From JBBPZK01 sp965219175 (GTDB taxonomy: Bacteria > Actinomycetota > Rubrobacteria > Rubrobacterales > Rubrobacteraceae): 64,000 nt of DNA. Shown here in pieces: positions 43,975-51,914 of the stretch. The notes below the pieces were generated by a model. That model was not told where the DNA came from. It searched no databases and worked only from the letters and a program-made list of their open reading frames with translations. Within the stretch, counting starts at the first letter, position 1. The number at the start of each line of letters is the position of its first letter. Both the position numbers and the translations under genes were made by a program. Location of the stretch: assembly GCA_965219175.1 (NCBI GenBank), contig CBDCNI010000001.1:372001-436000 (forward strand). The letters are read 5' to 3'.

Positions 43975-44358
43975 GTGAGCGATAACTTGGACCCGAGGAG
44001 AACCGACCCGAGGACCGGGCAGGATAGGCAGGGACCGGGAGAGCGTATAAAGAACGAGACCGGGGTGATGTTGCTCGCGGGCAGGATCACCGCCGCGCTC
44101 GGCCTGCTCCTCGCCATCGGCGGCATCGGCGGCGCTTTTCTCGGCCTCAGCGCGGGCGTTTCGCCCGGAGCGCTCGGTATAGTGCTCGGCATAATAGGTT
44201 ACTTTCTCGGCGCCAGGAAGTTCGGGCTGGCAGTGATAATTCTTTCCACGGGCGCGCTGTTCTTCGGGCTCGCCGCGAGCCAGGGCCTCATCCCCGGCAT
44301 CAACCAGTACGATCGCGAACTGCCGCCGAACGCCCCCGGCGCCGGAGGCAGCGGCTAA
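43975..44358 (+). CDS. Small membrane protein
   Basis: 127 residues from GTG 43975 with AGAGGAGC upstream. A charged N-terminal region (about 1-28, DPRRTDPRTGQDRQG) precedes three helices: about 32-55, 62-78, 83-102 (GLAVIILSTGALFFGLAA). The C-terminus is Pro/Gly/Asn-rich. No family recognised. It is divergent from the ATP-grasp gene. Confidence 0.65.
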   Translation: MSDNLDPRRTDPRTGQDRQGPGERIKNETGVMLLAGRITAALGLLLAIGGIGGAFLGLSAGVSPGALGIVLGIIGYFLGARKFGLAVIILSTGALFFGLAASQGLIPGINQYDRELPPNAPGAGGSG

Positions 44359-44403
44359 CCGTTCCGGAGTTCCCTGCGCCCAGACTCAGGAAGAGCCGAG
44401 AGT

Positions 44404-44551
44404 GTGAATAGGCGCCAAAGAAGCGGCAGCCTACGTCGGCATCGCTTACCCCAAATTCACCAGCCTCACTACCGAAGGGCGCGTACCCCGGACACTGGTG
44501 CCGGGCACAAAGAGAACTTATCGATACAACCGCCGCGTGCTAGACGAATGA
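44404..44551 (+). pseudogene. Excisionase-type helix-turn-helix protein, start frame broken
   Basis: The frame ending at TGA 44549-44551 encodes about 46 residues (GAKEAAAYVGIAYPKFTSLT then EGRVPRTLVPGTKRTYRYNR), a clear MerR-like/excisionase DNA-binding fold (xis or HTH_17 type). No start codon is in that frame: a TGA stands at 44405-44407. A GTG at 44404 is one base out of frame, so a one-base change near the start has probably inactivated it. Such proteins usually belong to integrative elements; none is visible around it. Confidence 0.6.
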
Positions 44552-44614
44552 ATGCTGAGACACCAGGAAGGTTAGCGTGGGCTTTCACCTACGGACAAAG
44601 CTACGAAATACCTC

Positions 44615-44642
44615 TTGTATTCGACAACCCTGAACCTATAAT
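44615..44642 (+). promoter_or_regulatory. Probable sigma-A promoter of the Panacea locus
   Basis: TTGTAT (44615-44620) and TATAAT (44637-44642) with a 16-base spacer. Transcription would start near 44649, about 23 bases before ATG 44672. The -10 box is a perfect match. Confidence 0.6.
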
Positions 44643-44671
44643 TAAGACTCGAAACGGTTAAGGAGAAGCCG

Positions 44672-45268
44672 ATGAGCGGTACGCACGAGTTCAACCCGGA
44701 GAATTTGACCTACGGTTCCGAGAACGAACAGTCCAACAAACGCTTGCGCGAGTTGATGCTGTTCGTCGCGGACCGCTGCCAGGACGACCCCAAGTTTGGT
44801 ATCACCAAACTCAACAAGATTCTCTACTATTGTGACTCTATCGCTTTCGCTAAGTACGGACGCTCGATCACCGGCATCTCCTACAACAAGCTCTCGTTCG
44901 GCCCCGTGCCGACAGGTGCTGAGAACACAAGGCGGCGGATGGAGCGGGACGAGGACGTGGTTATGTCTTCGCCGGGTCACAGCTTCCGGCCCAGGCGGAT
45001 GATCCCCCTAAGAGAGGCTGACCTGACCTTATTTACCGGCCCGGAGATCGCACTGGTGGATAGCATTATAGAGGAGTTTTCGGAGGCAACCGGCTCCCAG
45101 CTGCGGGACTACTCTCACGGCAGGGCATGGAGGGCAGTAGACGACTTCGAGCGCATCCCCTACGAGGCCGCCCTTGTGAGCGATCTCCCGCTCGCAGAGC
45201 GTGATATTGAGGCGGGGCACGCAATGGCGGACGAATACGAGTGCTTCATGCGAACCAAAGAGGCCTAA
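44672..45268 (+). CDS. Panacea-domain (DUF4065/SocA-like) putative antitoxin
   Basis: 198 residues; ATG preceded by AAGGAGA. The Panacea domain spans roughly residues 20-150: LRELMLFVADRCQDD, ITKLNKILYYCDSIAFAKYG, ISYNKLSFGPVP, then the C-terminal half with ALVDSIIEEFSEATGSQLRDYSHG. Known Panacea proteins are antitoxins that neutralise many unrelated small toxins encoded beside them, or Clp adaptors such as SocA. It is first in a two-gene locus with its own promoter; the second frame overlaps or follows directly. Confidence 0.85.
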   Translation: MSGTHEFNPENLTYGSENEQSNKRLRELMLFVADRCQDDPKFGITKLNKILYYCDSIAFAKYGRSITGISYNKLSFGPVPTGAENTRRRMERDEDVVMSSPGHSFRPRRMIPLREADLTLFTGPEIALVDSIIEEFSEATGSQLRDYSHGRAWRAVDDFERIPYEAALVSDLPLAERDIEAGHAMADEYECFMRTKEA

Positions 45269-45551
45269 CCTCTTCTACCGCACGCTGGTAGAAGAGGAGC
45301 TGTTCGCAAGACAACGCGACCACCTCTTAAGCAGCTACCCGTTCGCGTTGTCCGCCCTTGACGGCCTCGTCTTCATCATAAGCCGCAACCCGGAAGACTT
45401 CGATGAGTTGCCCGGCAGGGAACCCTACAGGATTGCGGTCAGCGACAGAACGTCCAGCGTGGCGCTCTTCATTCCCAGGATACGTATAATCTTTCAAATC
45501 CTAGATGAAAATCGTGTGCTGTTGTGCGCTATATCGGCCGACGAGGAGTAG
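45201..45551 (+). CDS. Putative toxin partner of the Panacea protein (ParE/RelE-like tail)
   Basis: Up to 116 residues. The earliest start is GTG 45201, 68 bases inside the antitoxin gene; TTG 45207 is an alternative. Good coding appearance begins around LFYRTLVEEELFARQRDHL at the antitoxin stop, where no standard start codon exists in frame. The C-terminal half (FDELPGREPYRIAVSDRTSS, then ALFIPRIRIIFQILDENRVL) looks like the strand arrangement of ParE/RelE toxins. The catalytic residues of mRNA-cleaving RelE are not clearly present. Function is inferred from position next to the antitoxin. Confidence 0.55.
   Translation: MILRRGTQWRTNTSASCEPKRPNLFYRTLVEEELFARQRDHLLSSYPFALSALDGLVFIISRNPEDFDELPGREPYRIAVSDRTSSVALFIPRIRIIFQILDENRVLLCAISADEE
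45269..45297 (+). promoter_or_regulatory. Perfect 11-bp hairpin at the antitoxin-toxin junction
   Basis: CCTCTTCTACC (45269-45279), a 7-base loop, and GGTAGAAGAGG (45287-45297). The stem begins at the base after the antitoxin stop codon and is inside the toxin frame. The GAAGAGGAG right arm would also be a good Shine-Dalgarno if exposed. There is no T tract, so it is not an obvious intrinsic terminator. Confidence 0.65.
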
Positions 45552-45658
45552 CTAGCCCTCTGGTAGTTTCCCTTGGACCTCAAGGTTCATCAGGTTAGCT
45601 ATCATCTGTAACGAGATTCTTTGTTCATCCTCTGGTCAGCCCCAAATAATTAGGATCA

Positions 45659-45817
45659 TTGGATATCTTCGGACCTCTCGGCGTGATTTTGGGAATAGTC
45701 GGGACGGTTAAAGGCTCTCGCAGGCTCGGCGTAACAGCAATCGTTGTCGGCGTCCTGGGCTTCGTGCTCGGCATCGTACTCAGCGCTATCATCCTCTCGT
45801 TCGTAAACCAGCGGTAG
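45659..45817 (+). CDS. Small hydrophobic protein, possibly a remnant
   Basis: 52 residues from TTG 45659, with TAGGA 4 bases upstream. Two hydrophobic helices (GPLGVILGIVGTV and TAIVVGVLGFVLGIVLSAII) separated by a basic GSRRLG turn, like the C-terminal part of DUF4190-type membrane proteins. It may be a real small protein or the end of a truncated gene. The bases between 45552 and 45658 show nothing else. Confidence 0.4.
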   Translation: MDIFGPLGVILGIVGTVKGSRRLGVTAIVVGVLGFVLGIVLSAIILSFVNQR

Positions 45818-45853
45818 AGAGTCGCGCCCTCGGCCGGTATACTGCGGGGCAGG

Positions 45854-46603
45854 ATGGAGAGAATCAGGCTTACACCGCCCGGTGAGAAGCGGACGCGCGG
45901 GGAGCGCGCCCGGCTGTACGTCCGCTGGATGCCGCACCTCGGCTCGGAAGCCGTGGCCCTCTACGAACTGCTCAGGGTTCTCCCGGATATCGGGCTCGAC
46001 AGCGCCGAACCCGAAGAGTTGGCCGAACTCCTCCGCTCCACCCCGCAGAGCGTCGAGGAATCGCTCGGGAAGCTGAAAGAGACGGGTTTTCTGCTGGAGC
46101 GGGAAGGCTGGTTCGAGGTCGCGGAGCACCCGCCCATCGCCGCCCGGAAAGATACCGCGAAGACGGAGAAGGTCGAGGATGTTCCTGCCGAGACTTACGA
46201 TATAGAGATCGTGCGGGCGGAGCCGGAGGGTGTTACGCCGGACGACTACTTCAAGTTCATGGGAAGTTTGCCGGCGCCGCACATCCTGGAGTTCTTGAAC
46301 GGTTACTGCGGTCGGGACGGGGTTTCGCCGGAGGTCGTAAGGGAGGCTTTGCGGATCGCCAGCGAGCGGGACGCCCGGAGGGTCGGTTACGTGCGGAGCA
46401 TCCTAGAGCGATGGGTCGAGCGGGGCGTCAAATCCGTCGAGGACGTGGAGAGGTTCGAGCAGGACCGAAAGCTCCGGCTGGTCGAGGAGAGCGGTGCTGT
46501 AAGGGGAGGAGCTTTGAGGATCGGAGAGGGGGTGAGAGGTGGAACGGATAGACAATCTGCTGCCAGACGCCGGGAGGATTACAAGTGGTTCTTCGGCGAG
46601 TAG
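45854..46603 (+). CDS. dnaD: DnaD-domain primosome protein
   Basis: 249 residues from ATG. An N-terminal winged-helix part (about 20-90, VRWMPHLGSEAVALYELLRV then LLRSTPQSVEESLGKLKET) is followed by the DnaD/DnaB2 helical domain at about 130-200 (DYFKFMGSLPAPHILEFLNG then RRVGYVRSILERWVERGVKS). The C-terminus is basic with DYKWFFGE. In Firmicutes DnaD remodels origin DNA and helps load the helicase. The next gene starts inside its 3' end. Confidence 0.85.
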   Translation: MERIRLTPPGEKRTRGERARLYVRWMPHLGSEAVALYELLRVLPDIGLDSAEPEELAELLRSTPQSVEESLGKLKETGFLLEREGWFEVAEHPPIAARKDTAKTEKVEDVPAETYDIEIVRAEPEGVTPDDYFKFMGSLPAPHILEFLNGYCGRDGVSPEVVREALRIASERDARRVGYVRSILERWVERGVKSVEDVERFEQDRKLRLVEESGAVRGGALRIGEGVRGGTDRQSAARRREDYKWFFGE

Positions 46604-47408
46604 GAAACGGGACGGCTCCGCCGACGCCCTGAGGCTGGACGACAAGGTCTGTCCCCACTGTGGGCGGGAGTTGCAGGCCGAGTGGGTCGAGTTTCCACCG
46701 GCGCTCCAGAGCAAGTACGGCAAGCCGGGCGAGTGGGACTATCTGCCCTGCACCCCTGAGTGCGAGAAGAAGAACGAGCAGCGCGAGTGGGAGCTCATGC
46801 GCCGCGATACTCGGGTCCAGACGCTCAGGGACCGCAGCGGACTCTCAAAACGTTTCAAGAGCTATACCTTCGCCAGCTTCAAGCCCTATGTCAGTCCTGG
46901 TGCGGCAAGGGCGGTCGAGAAGGTCGAGAAGTATCTGGGCGGGTGGGAGGAGAACCGCGAATCGGGCAAGGGGCTCTACCTCTGCGGCGGGGTCGGAACG
47001 GGGAAGACGCATCTGGCGGTGGCGGTGATGAATGAGTTGATCCGCCGCAGGCGGGTACCGTCTCTCTTCGTGACCGTGCCGGAGCTGCTGGACAACCTGC
47101 GCGGGGCGTACAACGACCCCGGCCGAAACCTCGACGAGTGGATGCACGCCGTAAAGAACGCGGATTTGCTGTTGCTGGACGACCTCGGCAGCGAGAAGGC
47201 GACGGCCTGGGTGCAGGAGCGGCTGTTCGTGATCGTCAACCACCGCTACCGGGAGGCGCTGCCGACTATATTCACCTCCAACATCGGCCCCGAGAACCTG
47301 CCGGCCCAGCTCGGAGAGAGGACGGCGAGCCGCATAATCGCCATGTGCGAGGGAATAGAGCTGAGTGGATCCGACTACCGTGAGACAGCCCGGAACGGGG
47401 GAGCATAG
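46539..47408 (+). CDS. DnaC/DnaI-like replicative helicase loader
   Basis: 289 residues from GTG 46539 inside dnaD. N-terminal four-Cys zinc motif (CPHCG at about 40 and CTPEC at about 70), a basic linker, then an AAA+ domain: Walker A CGGVGTGKTHLAVAV, Walker B DLLLLDDLGSEK, sensor IFTSN and the arginine finger region. DnaC/DnaI proteins load DnaB helicase onto single-stranded DNA. Gene order dnaD-dnaC-like resembles Firmicutes replication and phage modules. The following gene starts 4 bases after this stop. Confidence 0.88.
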   Translation: MERIDNLLPDAGRITSGSSASRKRDGSADALRLDDKVCPHCGRELQAEWVEFPPALQSKYGKPGEWDYLPCTPECEKKNEQREWELMRRDTRVQTLRDRSGLSKRFKSYTFASFKPYVSPGAARAVEKVEKYLGGWEENRESGKGLYLCGGVGTGKTHLAVAVMNELIRRRRVPSLFVTVPELLDNLRGAYNDPGRNLDEWMHAVKNADLLLLDDLGSEKATAWVQERLFVIVNHRYREALPTIFTSNIGPENLPAQLGERTASRIIAMCEGIELSGSDYRETARNGGA

Positions 47409-47411
47409 TAC

Positions 47412-48182
47412 GTGAGAGACGAGTTCATGATCACCCGCCAGGGCAAACAATACGTCTTGTTCGCCGGCCTGCTGGACGAAGCCCACAACCGCGGCCTGCG
47501 CGGCATAGACACGGAGCTCATACAGGTCCCCGACGAAGCGAACGGGAACGTCGCCGTCATAAAAGCGACGGTCCAGATGGAAGACGGGCGCATCTTCTCG
47601 GGGATAGGGGATGCCAGCCCTAGCAATGTAGGAAGGGCCATCGCGCCGCATTTGATCCGCATGGCCGAAACCCGCGCCAAAGCCCGCGCCCTGCGCGACG
47701 CCGTAAACGTCGGCGCGACAGCCCTCGAAGAACTCTCCGACGGCGACGAAGGCGGCCCGCCCGCCGGCTACACCTCACCCCGGCCGGATCGGTCGGATCG
47801 CGCCAGAACACGGAGCCAGCCCTCTCCACCATCTTCCGACTCGCCCGTCCGGGCGGTCCCGCCGGCGCAAGAAGACACGCAGAAGACCGGAGACGCGCAG
47901 CGTTCCAGAAACTCCGGGCAGAGCGGGGAAGAGACAAACGGCCAGGCGCGACAGACGGGAGACGCTGCCGGGAGCGCGGCTTCGGGACGCGGCTCCGGCA
48001 GAGCTTCGTCGGCGAAGGCCCGCAAGAGCCAGGTTGACCTGCTCAAGACGCTGGCCGTCGAGTGGCGGGGTGAAAAAGGAGTCGAGCGCCTCGAAGGCAG
48101 CATCGGCAAACCGCTCGCGGGCCTGACCCGCACCGAAGCCGACGAGTGGATAGACCGCCTAACCCCCGAAGACCGCGAGTAA
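47412..48182 (+). CDS. Rad52/DdrA-like single-strand annealing protein
   Basis: 256 residues from GTG. The N-terminal ~110 residues show the Rad52/DdrA pattern: QYVLFAGLLDEAHNRGLRGI, ATVQMEDGRIFSGIGDA and RMAETRAKARALRDAVN, which is the best-kept part of the family. A ~90-residue Ser/Gly/Arg-rich linker follows, then a small C-terminal helical domain (SQVDLLKTLAVEWRGEKGVE, LTRTEADEWIDRL). DdrA in Deinococcus protects DNA ends after radiation. The gene may be co-transcribed with the helicase loader, which would join replication restart and strand annealing. Confidence 0.72.
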   Translation: MRDEFMITRQGKQYVLFAGLLDEAHNRGLRGIDTELIQVPDEANGNVAVIKATVQMEDGRIFSGIGDASPSNVGRAIAPHLIRMAETRAKARALRDAVNVGATALEELSDGDEGGPPAGYTSPRPDRSDRARTRSQPSPPSSDSPVRAVPPAQEDTQKTGDAQRSRNSGQSGEETNGQARQTGDAAGSAASGRGSGRASSAKARKSQVDLLKTLAVEWRGEKGVERLEGSIGKPLAGLTRTEADEWIDRLTPEDRE

Positions 48183-48280
48183 AAAGAGCCATCCACCGAC
48201 GCTTACAGGCACGACGACAGAGGGCATCTTTCCTGTTTTCCCGTTCCTGAATTAGGCTCCCAACGGGATGGAGGTTGATA

Positions 48281-49339
48281 GTGTCATCCTTCGACGATCA
48301 TCTGGAAGAGGCGGGTGGTCTCTTCTTCGGCGGCTCTGTCGCGATAACCGGGCTCGGCGGTTCCTCCGGTATGAGCGGTAGTGTTTTTGCGCGGGTGGAG
48401 TCTCGGGGGACGGTCTGGTGTCTGCGCGGCTGGTCGCCCGACCTGTCGCCGGAGCGTCTACGCTTTGTGCATCGGATACTGTTGCAAAGTCGGGCAGAGG
48501 GATTTCACGGTGTCCCCGCCCTCGCGGAAACCTGCGACGGTGACACCGTCGCGGAGATTGATGGTCGACTCTTCGACGCCCAGGAGTGGCTCTCCGGAGA
48601 ACCACTCTCCGGTAGAAGAGCCTGGGGAATTCCCGCGCCCAACGTAGCGCTGAAAGTGGAGCCCGCAAAGCTGTCCGTCCTCGCCCGCGCTACGGCCGCT
48701 TTCCACCAGAGCACCGAAGCCCTGCGACCGGACCATCAATCCGAGACGCTGACTTTGCGAGAACGCCTCCAAACGCACGCCGCCCGAGCCGTTACGGGGG
48801 TTGGCCCTCTATACGAGGTGGTGCGAGCGGCCTCGGACGGAGAGGAGCGCGTTATCTCTTCGAGCTGGCTGCAACTACTCCCCGAGGCTATCAAGTCGGC
48901 CGAAGATAATTTGAAACGGTATCCTTCCGGCGCGCTCGCAACGTCGACCCTGTGCCACGGCGACTTGTGGGCGCCGCACGTCAACTTCTCCGGGCCGGAC
49001 TTCGTGGGCTGGACCGACTTCGAGAGCCTGCACTTCGGAACCGCCGCCACCGATCTGGCGCAACTGATCCTCCATTTCAACGGGTGGGGTTCGCGCGAGA
49101 CTGTCCTGCGCGCTTACAGGGAGGTCCGTGCGCTGGCCCCGGAAGAAGAGGCGGACCTGCTGGCCGCAGCCGTCGCGGATCTGGCGTTTGAGGGGGTCTG
49201 GGCGCTGGAACGCCTCTATGGTGAAGGTCAGGCTCTATCGACGGATGAGAAAACAGCGCACCGTACCAACCTCCGCGTGCTTCTGGAGTCTCTTGAGATG
49301 ATCTTGGAAGACCCGGCTAAAGCTTCCGCTAATTTGTGA
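48281..49339 (+). CDS. Aminoglycoside phosphotransferase-fold kinase
   Basis: 352 residues from GTG 48281, 6 bases after GGAGG; TTG 48275 is the alternative. The Brenner/catalytic motif is CHGDLWAPHVNF, and the metal-binding Asp is in VGWTDFESLHFG. The N-terminal lobe is weakly conserved. Such APH/choline-kinase-like enzymes phosphorylate small molecules; the substrate here is unknown and resistance should not be assumed. Confidence 0.82.
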   Translation: MSSFDDHLEEAGGLFFGGSVAITGLGGSSGMSGSVFARVESRGTVWCLRGWSPDLSPERLRFVHRILLQSRAEGFHGVPALAETCDGDTVAEIDGRLFDAQEWLSGEPLSGRRAWGIPAPNVALKVEPAKLSVLARATAAFHQSTEALRPDHQSETLTLRERLQTHAARAVTGVGPLYEVVRAASDGEERVISSSWLQLLPEAIKSAEDNLKRYPSGALATSTLCHGDLWAPHVNFSGPDFVGWTDFESLHFGTAATDLAQLILHFNGWGSRETVLRAYREVRALAPEEEADLLAAAVADLAFEGVWALERLYGEGQALSTDEKTAHRTNLRVLLESLEMILEDPAKASANL

Positions 49340-49385
49340 CAACAACAATTCCAGTAAGCGGTGGAAGCGAGGAAGTTTAAGACGA

Positions 49386-50282
49386 GTGGGTGGCTGTAGA
49401 GTTCCAGGTCAGCGCGGGGCTTTGTTGGTATTGCTCTGCGCACTATTATTCACTGCGGTTTCTTGCGGGGTCGTTCCGAATGCTTACTCTGGGGCGAAGC
49501 CTCCGCCTTCCGGCTCGCTCTCCGTTAGCTTTATAGATGTTGGTCAGGGTGACTCCGTTCTGGTTCAGGCCGGCGGCACGAATCACCTCATAGACGCCGG
49601 ACGGCCCGAGGAGGGACCCGGCGTGGTCGACTTCCTTCACAGTCGGGGTGTGGAGAAGCTCGATGGCATCGTTTCGACCAACCCGGACGCGGACCATGTC
49701 GGCGGGCTGTCAGACGTGATCGAAGCCTTCCCGGTCGAGAACATCTACCTTACGGGGGAGAGTAGGGGCTCTCTGACCTTCAACAACTTCCTGCGCGCCG
49801 TGCGCGACAAAGGAGTCAAGACCACGAAGGTTCGGGCCGGTTATCAGATGGACTGGGGAGGAGTGGAGGCGGATGTCTTGGGGCCACCGACAGAGGCCGA
49901 CGGCGGTCTGGTCTCCAACTCGAATGACAACTCCGTCGCCCTGCTCCTCACCTATGGTCCGGCCCGCGTCTTGCTTGCAGGAGACGCCGAGAAGAACGAA
50001 GAAGAGTACATGGCGAGCAGCTCCCACACCGGACCAGTAACCATTATGAAGGTGGATCATCACGGCTCCAATACCTCTTCGACGCCCGGTTTCCTGAACG
50101 CCTTCCCGCCTAAGATAGCGGTGATACAGGTCGGTGCGGACAACTCCTACGGTCACCCGACCCCCGAGACGCTCGCCAGGCTCCGCAGGGTGGGAGCCAG
50201 AGTGTTCCGGAACGACGAGAACGGCGACGTCATAGTAACCATCAAGGGCGGGGAGGCGAGCGTGGCAGTCACGAAACCATAG
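49386..50282 (+). CDS. ComEC-like metallo-beta-lactamase-fold lipoprotein
   Basis: 298 residues from GTG. The N-terminal LLVLLCALLFTAVSCG is a signal peptide with a lipobox Cys at about residue 27, so the domain is exported. The MBL domain follows: FIDVGQGDSVLVQ, STNPDADHVGGLS, LLAGDAEKNEEEY, KVDHHGSNTSST. It is like the C-terminal hydrolase of ComEC. The usual HxHxDH is changed: the first His is Asn. Probably a nuclease or phosphodiesterase acting outside the membrane. Confidence 0.85.
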   Translation: MGGCRVPGQRGALLVLLCALLFTAVSCGVVPNAYSGAKPPPSGSLSVSFIDVGQGDSVLVQAGGTNHLIDAGRPEEGPGVVDFLHSRGVEKLDGIVSTNPDADHVGGLSDVIEAFPVENIYLTGESRGSLTFNNFLRAVRDKGVKTTKVRAGYQMDWGGVEADVLGPPTEADGGLVSNSNDNSVALLLTYGPARVLLAGDAEKNEEEYMASSSHTGPVTIMKVDHHGSNTSSTPGFLNAFPPKIAVIQVGADNSYGHPTPETLARLRRVGARVFRNDENGDVIVTIKGGEASVAVTKP

Positions 50283-50367
50283 AAAAGCGAGAGTTTAGTG
50301 GTACTTGAGAAGCGGTGGCGTTGCTGTAGACTGGCCCTGACAGGGCAGAGAGCAGGAGGAGAGAAGA

Positions 50368-50814
50368 ATGGTTAGTTTCAACCGGGTAATACTCGCCGGG
50401 AACCTCACGCGGGACCCGGAGTTGAGGTTCACCAACGACGGCATTCCGGTATGTGGTTTCGGGCTCGCCGTCAATCGGGTCCGCTCCAAGAGTGAAGAGG
50501 TGGATTTCTTCGACGTTTCGGCCTGGCGGGAGTTGGGAGAGACCATCGCCAACTACAAGAAAAAGGGCGACCCGATCCTGGTCGAGGGACGGCTACAGTT
50601 CCGCTCGTGGGAGGCTCAGGATGGATCCAAGCGCAACAAAGTCGACGTCGTCGCCGATAACGTCCAGTTCCTCGGAGGCCGCAGCGACGGCGAAGGTGGC
50701 GGAGGATCTGGCTCATCCGGGGGCGGCCAGCGGAACCAGGGAGGAAGAGGCGGCCAGAAAGGCCGCGACGATGTGGAGATAAGCGAAGAAGACTTCGACG
50801 ACATACCGTTTTAG
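50368..50814 (+). CDS. ssb: Single-stranded DNA-binding protein
   Basis: 148 residues from ATG with GGAGGAGAG upstream. OB fold: VSFNRVILAGNLTRDPELRF, VNRVRSKSEEVDFFDVSAWR, VEGRLQFRSWEAQDG and a Gly-rich linker. The acidic tip ends DFDDIPF, the site where SSB binds repair and replication partners. Length is normal. It is transcribed alone; CAGC-phased repeats follow its stop. Confidence 0.95.
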   Translation: MVSFNRVILAGNLTRDPELRFTNDGIPVCGFGLAVNRVRSKSEEVDFFDVSAWRELGETIANYKKKGDPILVEGRLQFRSWEAQDGSKRNKVDVVADNVQFLGGRSDGEGGGGSGSSGGGQRNQGGRGGQKGRDDVEISEEDFDDIPF

Positions 50815-50823
50815 ATAGCTATT

Positions 50824-50851
50824 CAGCCTGTCAGCACTTCAGCTTGTCAGG
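50824..50851. repeat. 8-bp-phased CAGC repeat, four units
   Basis: CAGC at 50824, 50832 and 50840 and CAGG at 50848, each 8 bases apart; spacers CTGT, ACTT, TTGT. Starts 9 bases after the ssb stop. Confidence 0.8.
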
Positions 50852-50978
50852 TAGATAAAGGGTTGATCTCCGGCGGCTCTTTGGAGATTTAGTCGGCTGC
50901 TTCTCAGGCCTGGCGCGGCTGGTAAGCTCCGGCGGTATACTGGCGGAAGCTCGTAAAAACTCGGAGAGAAGGAGAGTC

Positions 50979-51905
50979 ATGGAGCTAGGGATATACGGCC
51001 TCGGTCGGATGGGGGCGAATATGGTGCGCCGGCTCGCCGAGAGCGGTGAGCACCGCGTGGTCGCCGGAAACCGTTCGTCCGGCAAGGTAGACGACGCGAC
51101 GGAGTACGGGGCGGAAGGCGCATATTCGGTGGAGGAGTTCGTCCAGAAGCTCGAAGCGCCGCGCGTGATGTGGTCGATGTTGCCGGCCGGCGACGTGACG
51201 GAGGAGATGCTCCACCAGTTCGCGGACCTCGCCGATGAGGGAGACATAATCGTGGACGGCGCAAACTCTTACTTCCGGGACTCCGTCCGGCGGGCGAAGG
51301 ACATAGAAGAGAAGGGCCTCCGGTACCTCGACGCCGGCATCAGCGGCGGCATCTGGGGCTACGATATCGGCTACTGCACGATGATCGGCGGCGACAGCAG
51401 CGCCTTCGAGCACGTCGAGCCGGCCTTCAAGACCCTCGCCCCGCCGGACGGTTACTCTTACATCGGTCCCGCCGGGGCCGGACACTTCACGAAGATGGTC
51501 CACAACGGCATTGAGTACGCGATGCTCCAGGCTTACGGCGAGGGGTTCGAGATCCTCCAGAAGTCCCAGTACGACGTGGATCTGCGGGCGATATCCCACC
51601 TCTGGAACCAGGGCAGCGTGATACGAAGCTGGCTGCTGGAACTGGCCGAGTCTGCCTTCGAGAACGACGCGAACCTGGACAACATAGCGGGCTACGTCGA
51701 GGACTCGGGGGAGGGGCGCTGGACGGTCATGGAAGCCATCCACGAGGACGTGCCGGCGGCGACCATCGCGGGCTCGCTCTTCGCGCGGTTCGCCTCGCGG
51801 CAAGACGAGTCGTTCTCGGCGAAAGTCATAAGCGCTTTGCGCAACGAGTTCGGCGGACACGCCGTGCGCGAGGCGAGTTCGCAAGGCCACGAAGAGCAGG
51901 AGTAG
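50979..51905 (+). CDS. gnd: 6-phosphogluconate dehydrogenase, short (YqeC/GndA-like) form
   Basis: 308 residues from ATG. Oxidatively decarboxylates 6-phosphogluconate to ribulose 5-phosphate. N-terminal Rossmann motif GIYGLGRMGANMVRRL, LDAGISGGIWGYDIGY, and the catalytic HFTKMVHNGIEYAMLQAYGE. It is the short, often NAD-using form, lacking the long C-terminal tail of the 470-residue enzyme. Start of the gnd-zwf-opcA-pgl operon. Confidence 0.93.
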   Translation: MELGIYGLGRMGANMVRRLAESGEHRVVAGNRSSGKVDDATEYGAEGAYSVEEFVQKLEAPRVMWSMLPAGDVTEEMLHQFADLADEGDIIVDGANSYFRDSVRRAKDIEEKGLRYLDAGISGGIWGYDIGYCTMIGGDSSAFEHVEPAFKTLAPPDGYSYIGPAGAGHFTKMVHNGIEYAMLQAYGEGFEILQKSQYDVDLRAISHLWNQGSVIRSWLLELAESAFENDANLDNIAGYVEDSGEGRWTVMEAIHEDVPAATIAGSLFARFASRQDESFSAKVISALRNEFGGHAVREASSQGHEEQE

Positions 51906-51914
51906 GCCGAGATA

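Noticed and set aside
43896..44192. Longer N-terminus for the ATP-grasp protein
   Set aside because: It would overlap the divergent membrane protein gene, and the sequence is Pro/Ser-rich without family similarity.
50985..51890. 301-codon minus-strand frame opposite gnd; similar long frames opposite sdhA (6926-7828), the ATP-grasp gene (42534-43595) and gyrA
   Set aside because: All are in register with codon-position bias of the true gene on the other strand and show no family motifs.
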